Of a stretch of 64,000 nt of DNA, positions 33,236 through 45,551 are shown piece after piece. The position numbers were made by a program, and so were the translations under genes. The notes under the pieces were generated by a model. That model was not told the origin of the DNA. It did no database searches and saw only the letters and a program-made list of their open reading frames with translations. The stretch is from positions 186,001 to 250,000 of the forward strand of contig JADNYV010000019.1 in NCBI GenBank assembly GCA_015501055.1, in the 5' to 3' direction. How positions within the stretch are numbered: position 1 is the first letter of the stretch; each line of letters starts with the position of its first letter. The stretch is from Mucidula mucida. Lineage: Eukaryota > Basidiomycota > Agaricomycetes > Agaricales > Physalacriaceae.

Positions 33236-35599
33236 GATGGGCGCGTAGGGAGGTTGGGGGGAGAGGGAAAAGACACACCTTGACCGGAAACAGGACCCAA
33301 AGCTTAAAAAGAAATAGAGTCTAGGGACAATGTAGGGAAGCCAAGGCGCAACTGAAATACACGGGCATCGTTTTTGGTGCTCAGATCTCAGATATGGATA
33401 CAATGCCGACAGCTCCCGCGACTTGTGTCTACTCCACCTATCCTTGCATTCGTTGTGTGGCCTGAAGCATATACCATGCGATGAGTTGTGGTTCCATTCG
33501 GTTTCTTTGCAGATAATCACCTTCTGTGCAATCTCATCTTGACGCATTGTTGATGGAACGGAAGAAAAACGAATCAAATCTCGCTGACACATCCGTGCAA
33601 CATCCGTGGCAATATAGCAGCGGTATTTCAGGGGCGGAAGGGCAACTGAAGCGTTCTGGGGACCGATGGCAACCACAGCGCATGACGAGAAAGCTGCAAC
33701 TTTATATTCCTTTGCTCAAAGCGTCCGATAAGCGTATGGACCGAAGTGAAGTAGACTTATTGTTCCGACGTTCCCCACTCCGTTTCGTTTATTTTTGAGT
33801 CTGTTTTGAGTTTTGAATATACGAGGGCGGATAGAAAGCCGTCTTTAGTATGGCATCTACCACATTGTGTAGGTGGGGCCGCAGGGAATGACCGAAGATG
33901 GTGCCCATACAGGATTGAAACTTCGACTCAGGAGTCTGGTAAGATCAAGCATTGATAGCTGTCGCAATGAGAAGGGAATACAATTCACTGAGAGAGAACA
34001 TGTTCCTAGCATTCGCACTGATATCGAATTCGAATATCGAACCCAATAACTAGAGGTCCGAGTGACATCTCTCCTCAAGCGTACTTGTAGTAGGCCCACA
34101 CTATCGCCAACTGGCATCGGGAACCCGGAAGGCAAGGAGGATACATGTGGGATGTCGTCCTCGCGGCCGACGAGGAAAGATAGGCTAAGGCTGAGGGAAT
34201 GGTGCACTTGATAGTAACAGGAAACGTTCAATAGAGATGGACTGTCCAGGCGTATAACACAGTCATAGTGCACCGCCTGAAAAGATACGATTAACAAAAC
34301 TTGTCGAGCAGACTATTTCTGTATTCGTCTACTCTCGAGCAGGCAATGATGGCAGCCGGACAGAGGTGAAGCAGCGGAACGAGCCTCCTGTACCGTTGCC
34401 GAGACGTTCATGGTCTATTTTCGGCGAGATTACCTAGGCCTGCCGTCCGGACCCTAGGTAACGCGCATCCCCCGCCATCCCGCGCACGATAGTGGCAAGC
34501 TCAAAACTTCCGCCACTCTCCCATAACCCATTACCAGCGAGTTTCAGAGCCCTAAAGCGGGTCTTCAATGCCGAACTACGCAGAAAGGCATTGTCCTCAT
34601 TGGATAAACACTAGACTCCTGATGATCGGTGCATTCTCTTCAAAGGAAGGACTTTGATTGGCTAGGCGTGCATTCAGATCTCCCATTACTACAACTTTCT
34701 TGCCCACCAGCTCTGCTTTTACCAAGGACAAGTCAAGCATTGCACAAATGTCCATCTAGTGTTGGCGCTTGGCAGTGCCGCCGCCGCCGCTTGCTGGTCT
34801 GAGTCTGTCCGACTCTGACGTCTCGATCCTTTCAGTAGTAAGTATATCAACTTGCCACGTACGTAGTGACGTCCAAACCGCCTAATCGCAGCACTGAGGC
34901 GACCATGCCATGAATGACATGAACTGACCCGACGTGCTATTGGATGTGACTTGAGATTTGTAAGATTCTTGCAATTATCCTTGCCTAGACTACTGACCTC
35001 GAGAGCCGCCTTCAAGCTCCAAAAACATTGGCAAAGGCACAGAAGTCTGTGGGACCAAACACACAGACATACTGGGGTGGTAGGGTGGAAGAGCTCCACA
35101 ATGTATTGTCTTGCCTTCGCTAAGTTTTTGGTGGCGGCGGCACAGCACGACTCGGTGGGCCCCCAAAAGATGGCGGGGTCGGTGATTGGAAGGCTTGATG
35201 AGTACCAAACATTGGTGGTGCAAACCACAATGGCATTTAAGACTATGCAGCAGATCCCGCAAAGGTAGGCGGATACCATGGCACCGAGTGGCGGACCATG
35301 ACATCTGCGACTAGACTCAGATTGCTGCGGGACAGGTGGTGATGGAGCAGATGGAAGAGTGCTAAACTCAAGAGATAGTCTCAGACAAACAACGAGGAGG
35401 CCACAGCATCGCACTATGCAAGGTTATGAAACACATGGCGGCTACAAAGTAGTACCACGCTGGAGTGAAGAAGACACACTGAGGACATTGAGAGCACGAT
35501 ACACATTGCAGACGCGAAATGAAGAGAGCACAAAAAACTAGAAAAGACTTCTAAGGAGAGGGCGCGCCGTGGGCACTGCCTGAAATAAGGTGAGTGCCG
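33236..35599. other. Intergenic, no gene supported
   Basis: No frame shows family-like content. A 9-bp perfect inverted repeat, TTACCTAGG / CCTAGGTAA, lies at 34430-34438 and 34453-34461 with a 14-base loop. The - strand frame over 34719-35414 is Cys/Ser-rich without recognisable motifs and is probably non-coding. Confidence 0.45.
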
Positions 35600-36280
35600 A
35601 AGATGGAGGAGCAGCACTTACAGAAAGGGGGTCACGCAACGGTAGGCAACTTCAACATGTTAGGAAACACCTCAGCACGCCCTGTGTCCATTGGACTGGC
35701 AATTGATGATGAGGTTGGCGCTGGGTTGGCGGGAGAGTCGCTGACCTGGGTCTCCGGACGGCAGGCCCAGGTAATCTCGCCGAAAAATAGACCATGAACT
35801 TCTCGGCAACGGTACTCCTGGGTTCCAAGCCGATCGTCATCGGTTTGGCGAGCAGTATAGCGCTACGCAGTTTGACCACCACTTGGATTCCCAGCGAATA
35901 CTACGACGATTTTGGCGTTCTGTAGTGGCCGATGAGTGCGTCAACAACGTTGAAACTGCTGATTTCAATCGGGACCGACGTTCTAGTGGTACCCACGATG
36001 CTGACGGCGCTGATTAGCTCCAGCGTTGAGATCTCCTCACAGAGGATAGAAGGAACCCGAGAATAGTTGTTGGAGCGCGTTGTCGAAAGGGTTCTGATTC
36101 GTGATGTGGTGAGGGTTTTTGATACGAGGAAAAAAGGAAGAACTCTACCATCTGCACCTCAAACTCTGCAGCAACACATAGGCTACTACAACCCATGTGG
36201 TGGCGGAGAATAAAAACCGCATTTAAAAGCGGGAGGTCCAATCTGATATAATCTGGTATAAGATGCATGTCCCTCCTCAA
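35600..36280 (-). pseudogene. Decayed copy of the alpha/beta hydrolase
   Basis: Degenerate similarity to the reverse strand of 32250-32800. The stretch around 35835-35870 (CGATCGTCATCGGTTTGGCG) aligns with the region encoding the DNDDRLHFW segment. 35930-36010 aligns with the part encoding LDALVAHYMDQ through SGHYNVG. 36045-36080 aligns with the NTLNNALY start. The frame is broken in several places. It lies 2.4 kb from the intact gene in the same orientation, so it is an old tandem duplicate. Confidence 0.6.
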
Positions 36281-37178
36281 ATTATGCTGGCAGCATAACT
36301 ACCCAACACAATGGGTGACGCGACCTCCTCGGGAGGCGTCAAAGCAATACCATCGTATGAGCTGAAGGAATACAAGGGCAAAGAGCAACCTGTCGGGAAC
36401 TGTTGGTACCCCTACCAATAACCATGGAGCTCCTTTCCATTTCTCGACCAACAGTTACACCGGCAGGGGAGGTGTGCATATGCGGGACAGTAGAAAGCGA
36501 GTAGAAAGCCGGTAAAAGTGGTAACTTTAACGTAAACCGGCTAATGACTTCTTCTCCTACAGCGTCGACCTGCGTCGAGTCAAAGCTGTCAAAGGAAGGC
36601 GAAGCTGACAGATCCCTAATGATCTTCTTTGCATTCGAATCTCTAATGATACTACTTCCTCTTTCTCTGCATAGACCTGACTATGTGTTTGCATGATTGC
36701 TGAGACCCTCTTGGTCTAACTCCGGATTATCGGCAAGGCAAGTCGTCTTCGATGCTCCAAATACTTGGTGCTCATCGCGGCCTACAAAGGGAATCGCCTT
36801 CAAGTCTCGGTTGATTATTTTCCGTGTTCGTTAATTTTGGCGGGCTGCGCGATTCCAGGCGTAGACTCGGATCGTTTCTAGCCATCTCATTCAGTTTTCA
36901 CCACGCTGCACAGCATTTGTAGGGTGGGTTTATCTTGTCTCTACGCGCCTATTCCCTAATGAAGCTATGGGCTATCCGTGAACCCGGCAACGCGGATATG
37001 GCGTATCCTTGATATGGCATGCTCATCCTGCCGGGGGTGAGATTCGTGACGGTGACGCGTACGCGTCGTAAAACAGATGCATCCTGCCAGCCATGCGCTG
37101 AAGTGAGGTGTATATAACGCATCGATTAGATGAGGGATTACAACAACCAGAGCCTTCCCCCAAGTCACCTACCCAACG
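36281..37178. other. Intergenic; one short orphan frame
   Basis: A 36-codon + strand frame at 36311-36421 starts MGDATSSGGVKAIPSYELKE and stops soon after. It looks like a gene beginning but I find no continuation. The rest should include the promoter of the RTA1-like gene. Confidence 0.3.
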
Positions 37179-38481
37179 ATGGCCTCAATAAACGCGACTT
37201 GTGAGTTGTTGGTTATTCTTGAAGCTTCCTCCTGTTTGCTCAATATCGATTATCTAGTTACTCCTCTTGTGCTGTCCGGGAGTATGGACCCTGCAGATTC
37301 AATCTACAACTACGTGCCCTCGCGAACGGTGGCGATTATATTCGTCGTACTCTTCGCCGTTTCAACTAGTACTTCATTCTCATTCTCTCTCTTTCAGTTC
37401 AATGTTCCTGATTCTGTCATTGTAGCTGCACATGTTGGTCAAGCGATCTTCCACCGGCTCTGGTGGGCATTTCCCACCATCTGCCTGGCCGGTGCGATGG
37501 AAATCCTTGGTTGGAGTGGTCGATTGTGGTCGAGCTACTCTCCAAGCCTGAATACTCCTTTCCAGATACAGTCAGTGTTTTCCCTGGCTATCATAACTCG
37601 ACTTTAATCCTCAATGTGTAGAATCGTGTGCACTATCATGGCGCCGACACCTCTTGTTGCCGCGAGTTTCCTCATCTTAGGACGTACTATCCACAGACTG
37701 GGACCAGCGTTCAGCAGACTGAGTCCGAGGAACTATTCTATCATTTTCGTTAGCTGTGTAAGCACATCTTGGTTGATTCACGACGCCTAGCACTGATGGC
37801 ACGTTCTTATTAGGATCTCATCTCGCTCATCATTCAAGGCGTCGGAGGGGGCATAGCGTCTGCTGCTGACAACGAAGCTGACGCGAACAAGGGTGGCAAT
37901 GTCATGCTTGGGGGCATCGTCTTCCAGCTTGGTATGCTATGTTCCTTCGCTTATCACCCGTTTCCTGATCAACTGCCTAGTCGTGATCACGTTTTACGCG
38001 CTCTTCGCTGCTGAATTTATCTGGCGCTACTACACCGATAGACCGGTATCTTCTTTCTCAAAGAACAGCGAAGCCTCCATCAACAAGCCTGTCCACTTCC
38101 GTGGCGTTCTCAGCAGGAAACTGTCTATCATGCTTCTCGCTCTGGTGTTCGAAGCTGTATTTTTGTACATTCGGTGAGTCACTTGCAGGTTCTCAACTCT
38201 GTAGCAGTCAATTGAGATGACCACAGTGCTATATATCGTACAATCGAACTGTCGGATGGCTGGAATGGGACAATTATTTCAACTGAAGTCTACTTTAGTA
38301 CGTTTGCCTGTTTCCCGTGGTGTCATGAGGTACTGACTTGTCATTTAGACGTGTTCGACGGTGCCATGGTTGTTTTGGCCATCTACACATTAAATTCTTC
38401 TATCCCGGCTTCTTGTTGGCCGAGCCCAAACCTATACAAGACGATCAGCGTACTATCGATCTAGAGATGTCTCAGGCTTGA
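37179..38481 (+). CDS. RTA1-like seven-helix membrane protein
   Basis: Eight exons (37179-37200, 37258-37368, 37426-37570, 37622-37757, 37814-37931, 37981-38173, 38227-38297, 38349-38481) give about 309 residues. Motifs of the fungal RTA1 / lipid-translocating-exporter-like family are visible: YNYVPSRTVAIIFVVLFAVS, HVGQAIFHRLWWAFPTICLAG, EILGWSGRLWSS, IMAPTPLVAASFLILGR, DLISLIIQGVGGGIA and FRGVLSRKLSIMLLALVFEA. Yeast relatives Rta1 and Rsb1 are linked to sterol-drug and sphingoid-base tolerance. In the last exon the frame slips at about 38394: after AIYTLN one T is missing. With it the protein ends FFYPGFLLAEPKP and DDQRTIDLEMSQA (TGA 38479-38481). Without it the protein stops at 38464. Confidence 0.85.
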
Positions 38482-38682
38482 GACTACGACCTCATTTTTA
38501 TCATGCTCTTCGGGCAAAGCTCACCTTGTAAAATGATATATCCTAGCACTTGAAAGTCTACTATCCCGCACACTTTGTAACACAATCCACATGTTTCATT
38601 TCACCAAAGCAGTCAAATCATTTAGTCCTACAAGAAAAAGAAATACAGACGAGCAGAGCAACTACGCCTCCTCGGTATTCTT

Positions 38683-39969
38683 TTACGCAAAGGTGGGAAC
38701 CGACCAGTCCACCCACTGCGATTCCACAAAACCGAGGTTGTTTGCGCCATCCGTCTTCACGATGTTCGTGTTCGTAGACTGGCCCTTCAAGAACTTGTTG
38801 ACGAACGCGTCCAAATCCGGCTGTTCACTCCCAGGGAACTGGCAGTGGTTGTGGTTTCCGACCTGGGAGACGCCCATCGAATCGGCGATGCCGAGCGCCT
38901 GCCAGACCCTGTTTGCGGTACTCTGAGCACCCCATACGGACTCGGGACCGAGCCAGTCGATGCCCGTGTTGTCGATGATCAACAGCGCGCGGGGCGCCAC
39001 GAGGGCGGAGAGCATGTGGTGGTCAAAGGGCAGCATGTTGACCTGGTTCACGTACTGGTCGAAGAGCGTTGAGAACCAGACGTTCTCCTGTACAATCTCC
39101 GACGCGGTCTGGGTGCTGGTACCATTCGCCATCATCGCATCAGAAATGCGCCACGATCCTGCGTTACTTGTTAGCGAGGGAAACGGACATTATCACGTGT
39201 TTTTCCCACCAGCACCACCAGAGCCAGATTCTTGAGGTATTGTGAGCGCGATGCGCGTGTCGAAAGCACCGGCGACGAGAGCGCCTTTGCCGTTACGCGA
39301 GCAGCCACTGACAGCGATCTTTGTGAGATCGATGTTCGCGGCGGGCGTGGCCTCTAGAGCGTCGATGATACGACTAACACCCCATGCCCAAGCGGTCATC
39401 GCACCAGCGGTGTGGTTGCTGCCGTAAAGAGTGAAAAACTTTCCTTGGCCTCGGCTGCTCCCACTGTTTTGCGCAGCAATGTCATCATTGTTAAAGGTGA
39501 TGACAGCGACGCCCGCTGGGGTGGGGATACTCAGCCCACCATAAGCGATGATAGCGGGAACGGGGCGGTGCCGGAAGACGGCTGCGAGATGGAGACAGAG
39601 AACGAGATGGATTTGCCCGCCTCCGATACATTGATGGTCAGAGAATTACCAGAGAGTGACGAATTGACAGAACTGGGCTTTGGTGGAAGCGTTCCCATTC
39701 ATAGCGCTGGAACAGCTGACTGATCTCTTCGCGACGGCATTCCCAATCATCCTTGCTAGCCATGCGCGTTCCGTTGATAAAGGTAAAAGGATCTGGCAGC
39801 ATAGCATTCGATCTGAGAGTTATGCTGTCTGGCAGGCTCGGACAGGCGGCTTGGACTCTGTCAGAACGTACGAATAGTGCAGCAACATTGAAACCGTACA
39901 TTGCCCATGAACCGACCACAATGCGAAGACAGAGACAAGTAAAGCGACAAAGGGAACCTTGAAAGCCAT
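38683..39969 (-). CDS. 4-O-methyl-glucuronoyl methylesterase (CE15)
   Basis: The signal peptide [20 protein letters not shown] is joined by a short intron to [20 protein letters not shown]. The CE15 core follows. The Ser nucleophile is in [18 protein letters not shown], a conserved acidic region is IPQESGSGG, and the probable catalytic His is in [20 protein letters not shown]. The protein ends at 38683. An intron at 39209-39159 joins GGAG to SWRISDAMM. This enzyme class cleaves the ester between lignin alcohols and glucuronoxylan outside the cell. Two one-base losses break the frame: at about 39684 (YE(L)GTLPPKP) and at about 39550 ([11 protein letters not shown]). These are likely sequence errors, because everything downstream is conserved. 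Confidence 0.85.
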
Positions 39970-42025
39970 GACGTTTGTGGAGACCGTCACTACTTCCAGT
40001 GAGACGCTTTTCGCGCTTTAATACGCGACGCTAATAGAGTTCCGAGGTTTGAACATGAATAGACACGGGTGCGTGATCTCTCGGGATGTCGCGGTAGTAT
40101 AGGCAGCACTTCTTGTAATTACGAAGATTCAGCGAGATTGCCGGAAGGCGCGCCTAGAAGACGGGACCACGAAGCGGTCGGCACAAGTGACTGGGACCCG
40201 TGGTACACCGACGACATCAATAGTGACAGCCCTCAGCAGATATTCGACCGGTTGGCACGAAACAGGGTTGACGCGGGAATCCTTCGGAGGTAGTGTGTCA
40301 ATTTGGGAAGAAGCACATACGGCGGTTAACCCACAGACGTACACAACTGTAGAGGCTGTATGGTCAACAGACTTTAAGCGCTTGATGGCGGAAGAGTCTC
40401 GCAGAATGATCGAGCTTCCGGCCATCATTCGCTGGGATGGTTGAGCAGTGATATTCGTTGCAGCACCGTTCTGTACAGCTCTGATTAGGAAGCAGAGTGA
40501 TTATATTTCCGTGCCAAGTTTGAGGAGGTCCGGCAGATAAAATATCTCCCCGTCACTTCCAGTGGAGCCGAAATAACTGCTATAGGTATGAGGAAGACAA
40601 AAGCGCAAGAATCCTCTGCGACATCGCGAATCACAGCAAGTTCACACACCAGGTTCACCCTATCAGGCTGAGCGCCAAGCAGGATCGAATCCAAGTGCCG
40701 TCAACGTTCACATTCAATATCGAGGTCTTTGATGAGAATGCGAAACGATGGTCACCAGGGAACAAGTTTCTTCCCCCGAAGTAGGGCAGTGCCCAGAATG
40801 GCCACAAATGTCAATAGTTTGATTGACGATGTGAAGACTGACGCTGAAGTCGAAGCGAACAATAACGACACCTTTGGCGTTGAGCTTCAGCCTGCTTTTG
40901 CTCCTCGACATGCGCCCAAGAAGCCGTTGAATAACTTTTCACTGCGTGAAAAGATGGAGCCCTACAGTGCGAATGGGATCATCGTCCAATAATATGAGTC
41001 GCCAAGAAGGGTGGCGGATTAATCCCTCCTTCAGTAATCGGAAGAAGTTGTCTATGGTCCATGGATACAATTAGATTGAAAGAGCCGAAGAAAGAAGCGT
41101 GGAAGGGTGGAAAGGTAGCATCTGGCCATGCAAATGAGTTTGGGCAAGTCGAGATCGAGCAGTTCCAGATCCATGTATTGCAACTCGAGAGATAGCTGGG
41201 GCACCTAGGGCTGAATTGAAAGTGCAGCCAAGTGTCGGTATTCAATTTTTGGTTTGGCTTGCGGATACCATAGAGAGAGGCCTGGATAGTGATATGTGGC
41301 AGCCTATGAGCGACTACGCTGTAAAGCGTTGAAGCCAGATCAGGGTTCGACGTTCGTGCAAAGCTTGCCACGTGTAGCACATCACGTGAGGAGAATTGCC
41401 ATACCGGGATGATGCCGTGAATGTTCAATGATCAATCTTTCCTTTTCTTCCCCACGTCTTTGCGCTGAGTTGGTGCGCTGATACTGCGTGCAAGATGCCT
41501 AACCTAGCTATCACAGAAAACATCTCAGTTCTTGAGCATATTTCGTACATCTGCATCACCATCTAGTTTATATTGGAGAGCGGGACGGACGCGCTCGGAA
41601 TCGCGTCGCGGCGTGGAAGCAACGCAACGGAATTTGTCTACGCAAGCGGAAGGCCACACACGCCTCTGCTCTCCCTCGAAGACGTCGACCTTACTGCAAT
41701 ATTTCTTGGACTTTATTGCATCTCTGACTTGACGTACGCCTGTCCACGAGAAGTCTCCGTGGGCTACTACTTACTTGATATAGAAGAATCGCGTTGCACT
41801 TGTATGCCTGACCGCGCGTACAAAATAACTGACCCCTCGTGCACCGACCACAAGGCTGGGCGGTCCGGTGTACTCTCACCGAAACTACATCTTTTCTATT
41901 CGAATCAAGTCTGCAAACGTGACTCGAAATTTCCCCGACGAGCGTTTCCAACGGATAATCTTGGTTTTGTAGCTAATTCGCCCTTATAAACAACCGCATG
42001 TCACTTGGACAGACCCCGGTTCAGG
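39970..42025. other. Intergenic, about 2 kb, no gene supported
   Basis: Several short open frames exist (for example 40729-40992 +, 40979-41428 -, 41573-41989 +), but none shows splice-compatible extensions, repeats or family motifs. Its right end should contain the GH53 promoter. Confidence 0.4.
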
Positions 42026-43379
42026 ATGAAGAACGTCTTTGCGGTGCTGTTCTTCTCGCTTTGGGCGAATGTCTTCGCGACCACCTATCGTGGTGCCGAC
42101 ATATCGTCGCTGGCTATTCTTGAGGCGAGCGGTCAAACTTACTCGGATGGCTCGACAAAACCTCTCGAAACAATTCTGACAAGCCATGGCGCGAATTTGG
42201 CCCGTATCAGGATATGGGTATCCGACAGCTCGGATTACAATCTCAACTATGGCGTAGCATTGGCGCGCCGTGTCAAGGCTGCTGGCATGTCCATCATGGT
42301 CGATCTCCACTACAGTGATACGTGTAGGTTCCGAATATCACTCGTGTACTTCCTTCTCAATGTAACTCAAAGGGGCCGACCCGGGCAAACAAGGAATACC
42401 ATCGGGATGGAGTACTTCTCTGTCTAGCCTAAACACGCAGATATACACGTACGTGCGCCTTTTTGATGTTTATGTTTGGTTTTAATAATATGATCGCCTC
42501 TACGGCAGTTACACCCTAAATGTTGTCCAGACCTTTGTTAACGCCGGCATAACGCCTAACTTTATTCAAGTGCGTGCTCCTGCTGGTCGCCGTCCTTCTC
42601 ACACTCACGCTTCACTCTAGGTCGGAAATGAGATCAACGATGGAATGCTCTGGCCAACAGGTCGCATTTCTGTGAACGGCTATTCGCCGCTTTCTCAGCT
42701 ATTACACTCGGCCGTCAGTGCTGTTCGGACAGCGTCGTCGTCGACCAAGACCGTCATCCATATTGCCAACGGATGGAACAGAAGCGCGGTCCAATCCTTC
42801 TTCCAGCAAATCTTCATTGCTGGGCAACTGGCCACGAGTGATGTCGATGTCATGGGTTTCTCCATGTACCCATTCTACGACGCGGGCGCGACGCTTTCCG
42901 CCCTCAAGTCCAGTCTGACAAATATAGTTTCTCTCTATGGAAAGGTGGATTGCCTTCTTCTCGATGCCAACAAGACGCTTACTCTATGTCTTTCAGGATG
43001 TCATGCTTGTCGAAACTGACTGGCCGGTTTCGTGCTCTGGGACAACACTCACAGAACCTAGCATTGCCATATCCGCTGCCGGACAAGTGACTTGGGTGAG
43101 TCCTACGTGCCATTTGCTTCTCTCAAAGCCCAAATACACGCCACACTCATAGATGAACGATCTCGTTTCTACCCTGAGCGGATTGTCGGGTGGTCACGGT
43201 ACTGGCTTTGTTTATTGGGAACCAGGATGGATTGGAAATGCCGGTAGGTCTCTTGAATGACTGTTGTCGGACGTTCTAAGGTTTTATCTCTTCCAGGCTT
43301 GGGTTCGAGTTGCGCCGATAACCTTTTGGTCGATGGCTCCGGCAAGGCCCGCACCTCTATGTCTATGTTCTCGAGCTAA
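42026..43379 (+). CDS. GH53 arabinogalactan endo-beta-1,4-galactanase
   Basis: Seven exons (42026-42323, 42373-42448, 42509-42569, 42621-42944, 42997-43095, 43153-43243, 43297-43379) join exactly to 343 residues with no lesion. The signal peptide is MKNVFAVLFFSLWANVFA, and the mature start TYRGADISSLAILEASG is typical of GH53. The acid/base Glu is in IQVGNEINDGMLWP and the nucleophile Glu in DVMLVETDWPV. The C-terminal FVYWEPGWIGNAG and SSCADNLLVD also fit the family. The enzyme acts outside the cell on galactan side chains of pectin. A roughly 88-bp piece of exon 4 is duplicated at 49373-49460. Confidence 0.9.
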
Positions 43380-44108
43380 TTCTGAGGTGCTGTACCGCAA
43401 TTATATTTTGATTGTCTTTCGGGAAAGATACTTCTCTTGTCGCTGCTTCACTCTGGAGATTTCTAGCAAGTTTGTTTAATTTAATTAGAGTCGTGAAGGA
43501 AGTTTAAGACGCGGGGCCCCATGCGCAAGAGCTTCATGGGGCATTGTTGAGGCTCTCCAATGTGCACTTCGGCTCTGAGGATGATGCCAGGCACGATCAA
43601 GCTACAATTCTATCGGATACATTCTTCGCGAGCGCTACCATTCTGACAGCGTGGCGGAGGGCACTCTTCCCCGAAGACACTGTGCAGTTCGCACAATGGC
43701 TGAGCTATGTCAGTAAAAACGAACCAGCCAGAACGACTCAGATTACGACAGAATCATTTATGCAGGCTTTCATTTCATCGCCCGGCATGTTCTTTATTTA
43801 CGCAGAATCGGAGAAGTCTTTCAACATTGACATGTCGCGGAGAGACGCATTGAGCCTTCATAACAAGCCGTACAATTTATTGTTACACTACGCAAACACT
43901 ACAAAAACAAAATAGTGCGAGAAAACGTTAAGATCGTAAGTAATACAGAAAGCATAAGAGGTAGCGATATGAGAGCTGGAGCAGAGATTGGAAACATAGT
44001 TCTACTAACGACACTTACTGTTGACCAGACGGATAATACTGGACTCTGGTAGTATTGCGGACTATTCGGGAGCATCAGTAGAAGAAAGGACAGATAAGTA
44101 CTAGCAAT
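43380..44108. other. Intergenic; orphan frame only
   Basis: A + strand frame over 43544-43915 (starting without ATG unless further in) has no recognised motif. Nothing else is seen between the GH53 stop and the convergent Pro/Gln-rich gene. Confidence 0.4.
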
Positions 44109-45330
44109 TCACTTCTGTTGTTGTTGCTGTGCGTTATGAAGCGTAGCCGCAGACGCGGCAGGGTTTGTGGGAGTGTATGCTCCCGAGCCGTAACCGTACC
44201 TTTCATTGCGATTTGTTTCTCGCCACTGTCGAAAAGAAAGACGCGGGCGTACATGTGTTGTTGAGGCTGACCAGGATAGACTGTTCCTACGGACGCGCTA
44301 GAGTGCTGTTGTTGCGCATACCTGTCCAACATATGAGTGCTAGCTCCAAAAACATCGCCAGTCAGAACGCTTACAAGCCTGGAACGCCTGGATATCCTTG
44401 TGACTGTCCATAGGGACTTCCAGCTGGCCCCGAAGGGAGGTGAGGTACACTCTGATTGTACCCCGCAGCATACTGCGCAGGCCGCTGGGATGGATGCTGG
44501 GCATTACGATCGGCATACGTGCCTGGGTACTGGCTTCCAGCAGCCGCGGGAAGCGGAAGATGAGGGGAGCTGTAACCGCGGCCGGGGCCTGCTGGTGCGT
44601 GTAAATGCGCGGGAGACTGGTAGGTGTTATTGTGGGATGAACGATACATTCCGCGCGACGAAGGGCTAGAAGAGTCTCAGGGAGTGTATCTTAACAGAAG
44701 CTGAAAATCTACATACTTGCCAGGCGCTTAATACATATCAGAGTCATCCGACGGCCTGCGGAATCTGATATCGGACTCTTGGGATTGTATGGAGGAGCGA
44801 GGATAAGCTGAATTCTGGTGATTAGCGGCCACATGCTGTGGCTGGGCCGCCTGAGTTTGTCCTTCAATTGGATCTGGGACGAACTCGTTTCCAGACAATG
44901 CCTGATGGTGTTAAGTTTGCGACTTTCCGATCCCACTTCCTCGACGTGCTTACCCGATACCGTTCCTTGAGATTGTTATATGCAGTTTCGACGCCGGCCA
45001 GAGCAAGGGCGATTGTTGCGTTCTGGTTTCCTGTGGCCCAGCGCCCCTCGCTTAAGAAACTGGGCATGTCTTTCAGGAATCTCTTAATCTTGTTCTTGGG
45101 CGACATGTCCTTGGCGATGATGTCGAGGCTCTGCATCTGTCTAAATGAGGCGTGAATTCAGGAAGACACATCTGGATGTTCATGGGAACCTACGTCGTCG
45201 TAGCGATCATGAATTCGCCCTTAGCAAGAAGCGGGAAGCAGCCGGTTTGATCTCTGTCAACAGCATCCCGTAAGGCAGAGAGACTGTGGTATAGCAAAGC
45301 AGCGAGGTCTTTGTTTGACGACCCACTCAT
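44109..45330 (-). CDS. Unknown protein, helical N-half and Pro/Gln/Tyr-rich C-half
   Basis: Six exons (45330-45194, 45140-44954, 44901-44735, 44665-44375, 44321-44253, 44199-44109) join in frame to 313 residues. The N-terminal 110 residues look helical (MSGSSNKDLAALLYHSLSAL, DIIAKDMSPKNKIKRFLKDM, NATIALALAGVETAYNNLKE). The rest is low-complexity, rich in Ser, Pro, Gln, Gly and Tyr, ending NAQQQQQK. The family is not recognised. Its start lies 222 bp from the divergent kinase-like gene at 45552, so they share a promoter region. Decayed copies of its N-terminal exons also sit head-to-head with kinase-like copies at 50566-50635 and 55965-56312. This shows the pair was duplicated as a unit. Confidence 0.7.
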
Positions 45331-45551
45331 TGATGGCCAGGAAGAACAGGTAGCAGATGGGGTGAAGTTGGGTCCAAACGCCCCATTGGCAGATCATATT
45401 TATGAAGGCTGTAGAAGCAAACCAAACCGAATTGATAGATGTTTTGGGAGGAACGTAGAGTCATCATTATGCAGGGCGGATAAACCTTTCGATCAAGCAC
45501 CGGAATTTGCCGGTGCTTCTTCCTTTGTGAACATCATCCCAATTGTCAACT

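Noticed and set aside
34719..35414. 231-codon - strand open frame
   Set aside because: Cys/Ser-rich with no motif, overlapped by an equally open + strand frame; looks like chance in GC-rich intergenic DNA.
36311..36421. 36-codon frame starting MGDATSSGGVKAIPSYELKE as a gene
   Set aside because: It looks like a gene start but no downstream exon with supporting motif was found.
43544..43915. Possible small gene after GH53
   Set aside because: No ATG at the frame start, no family motif, and no flanking exon could be joined.
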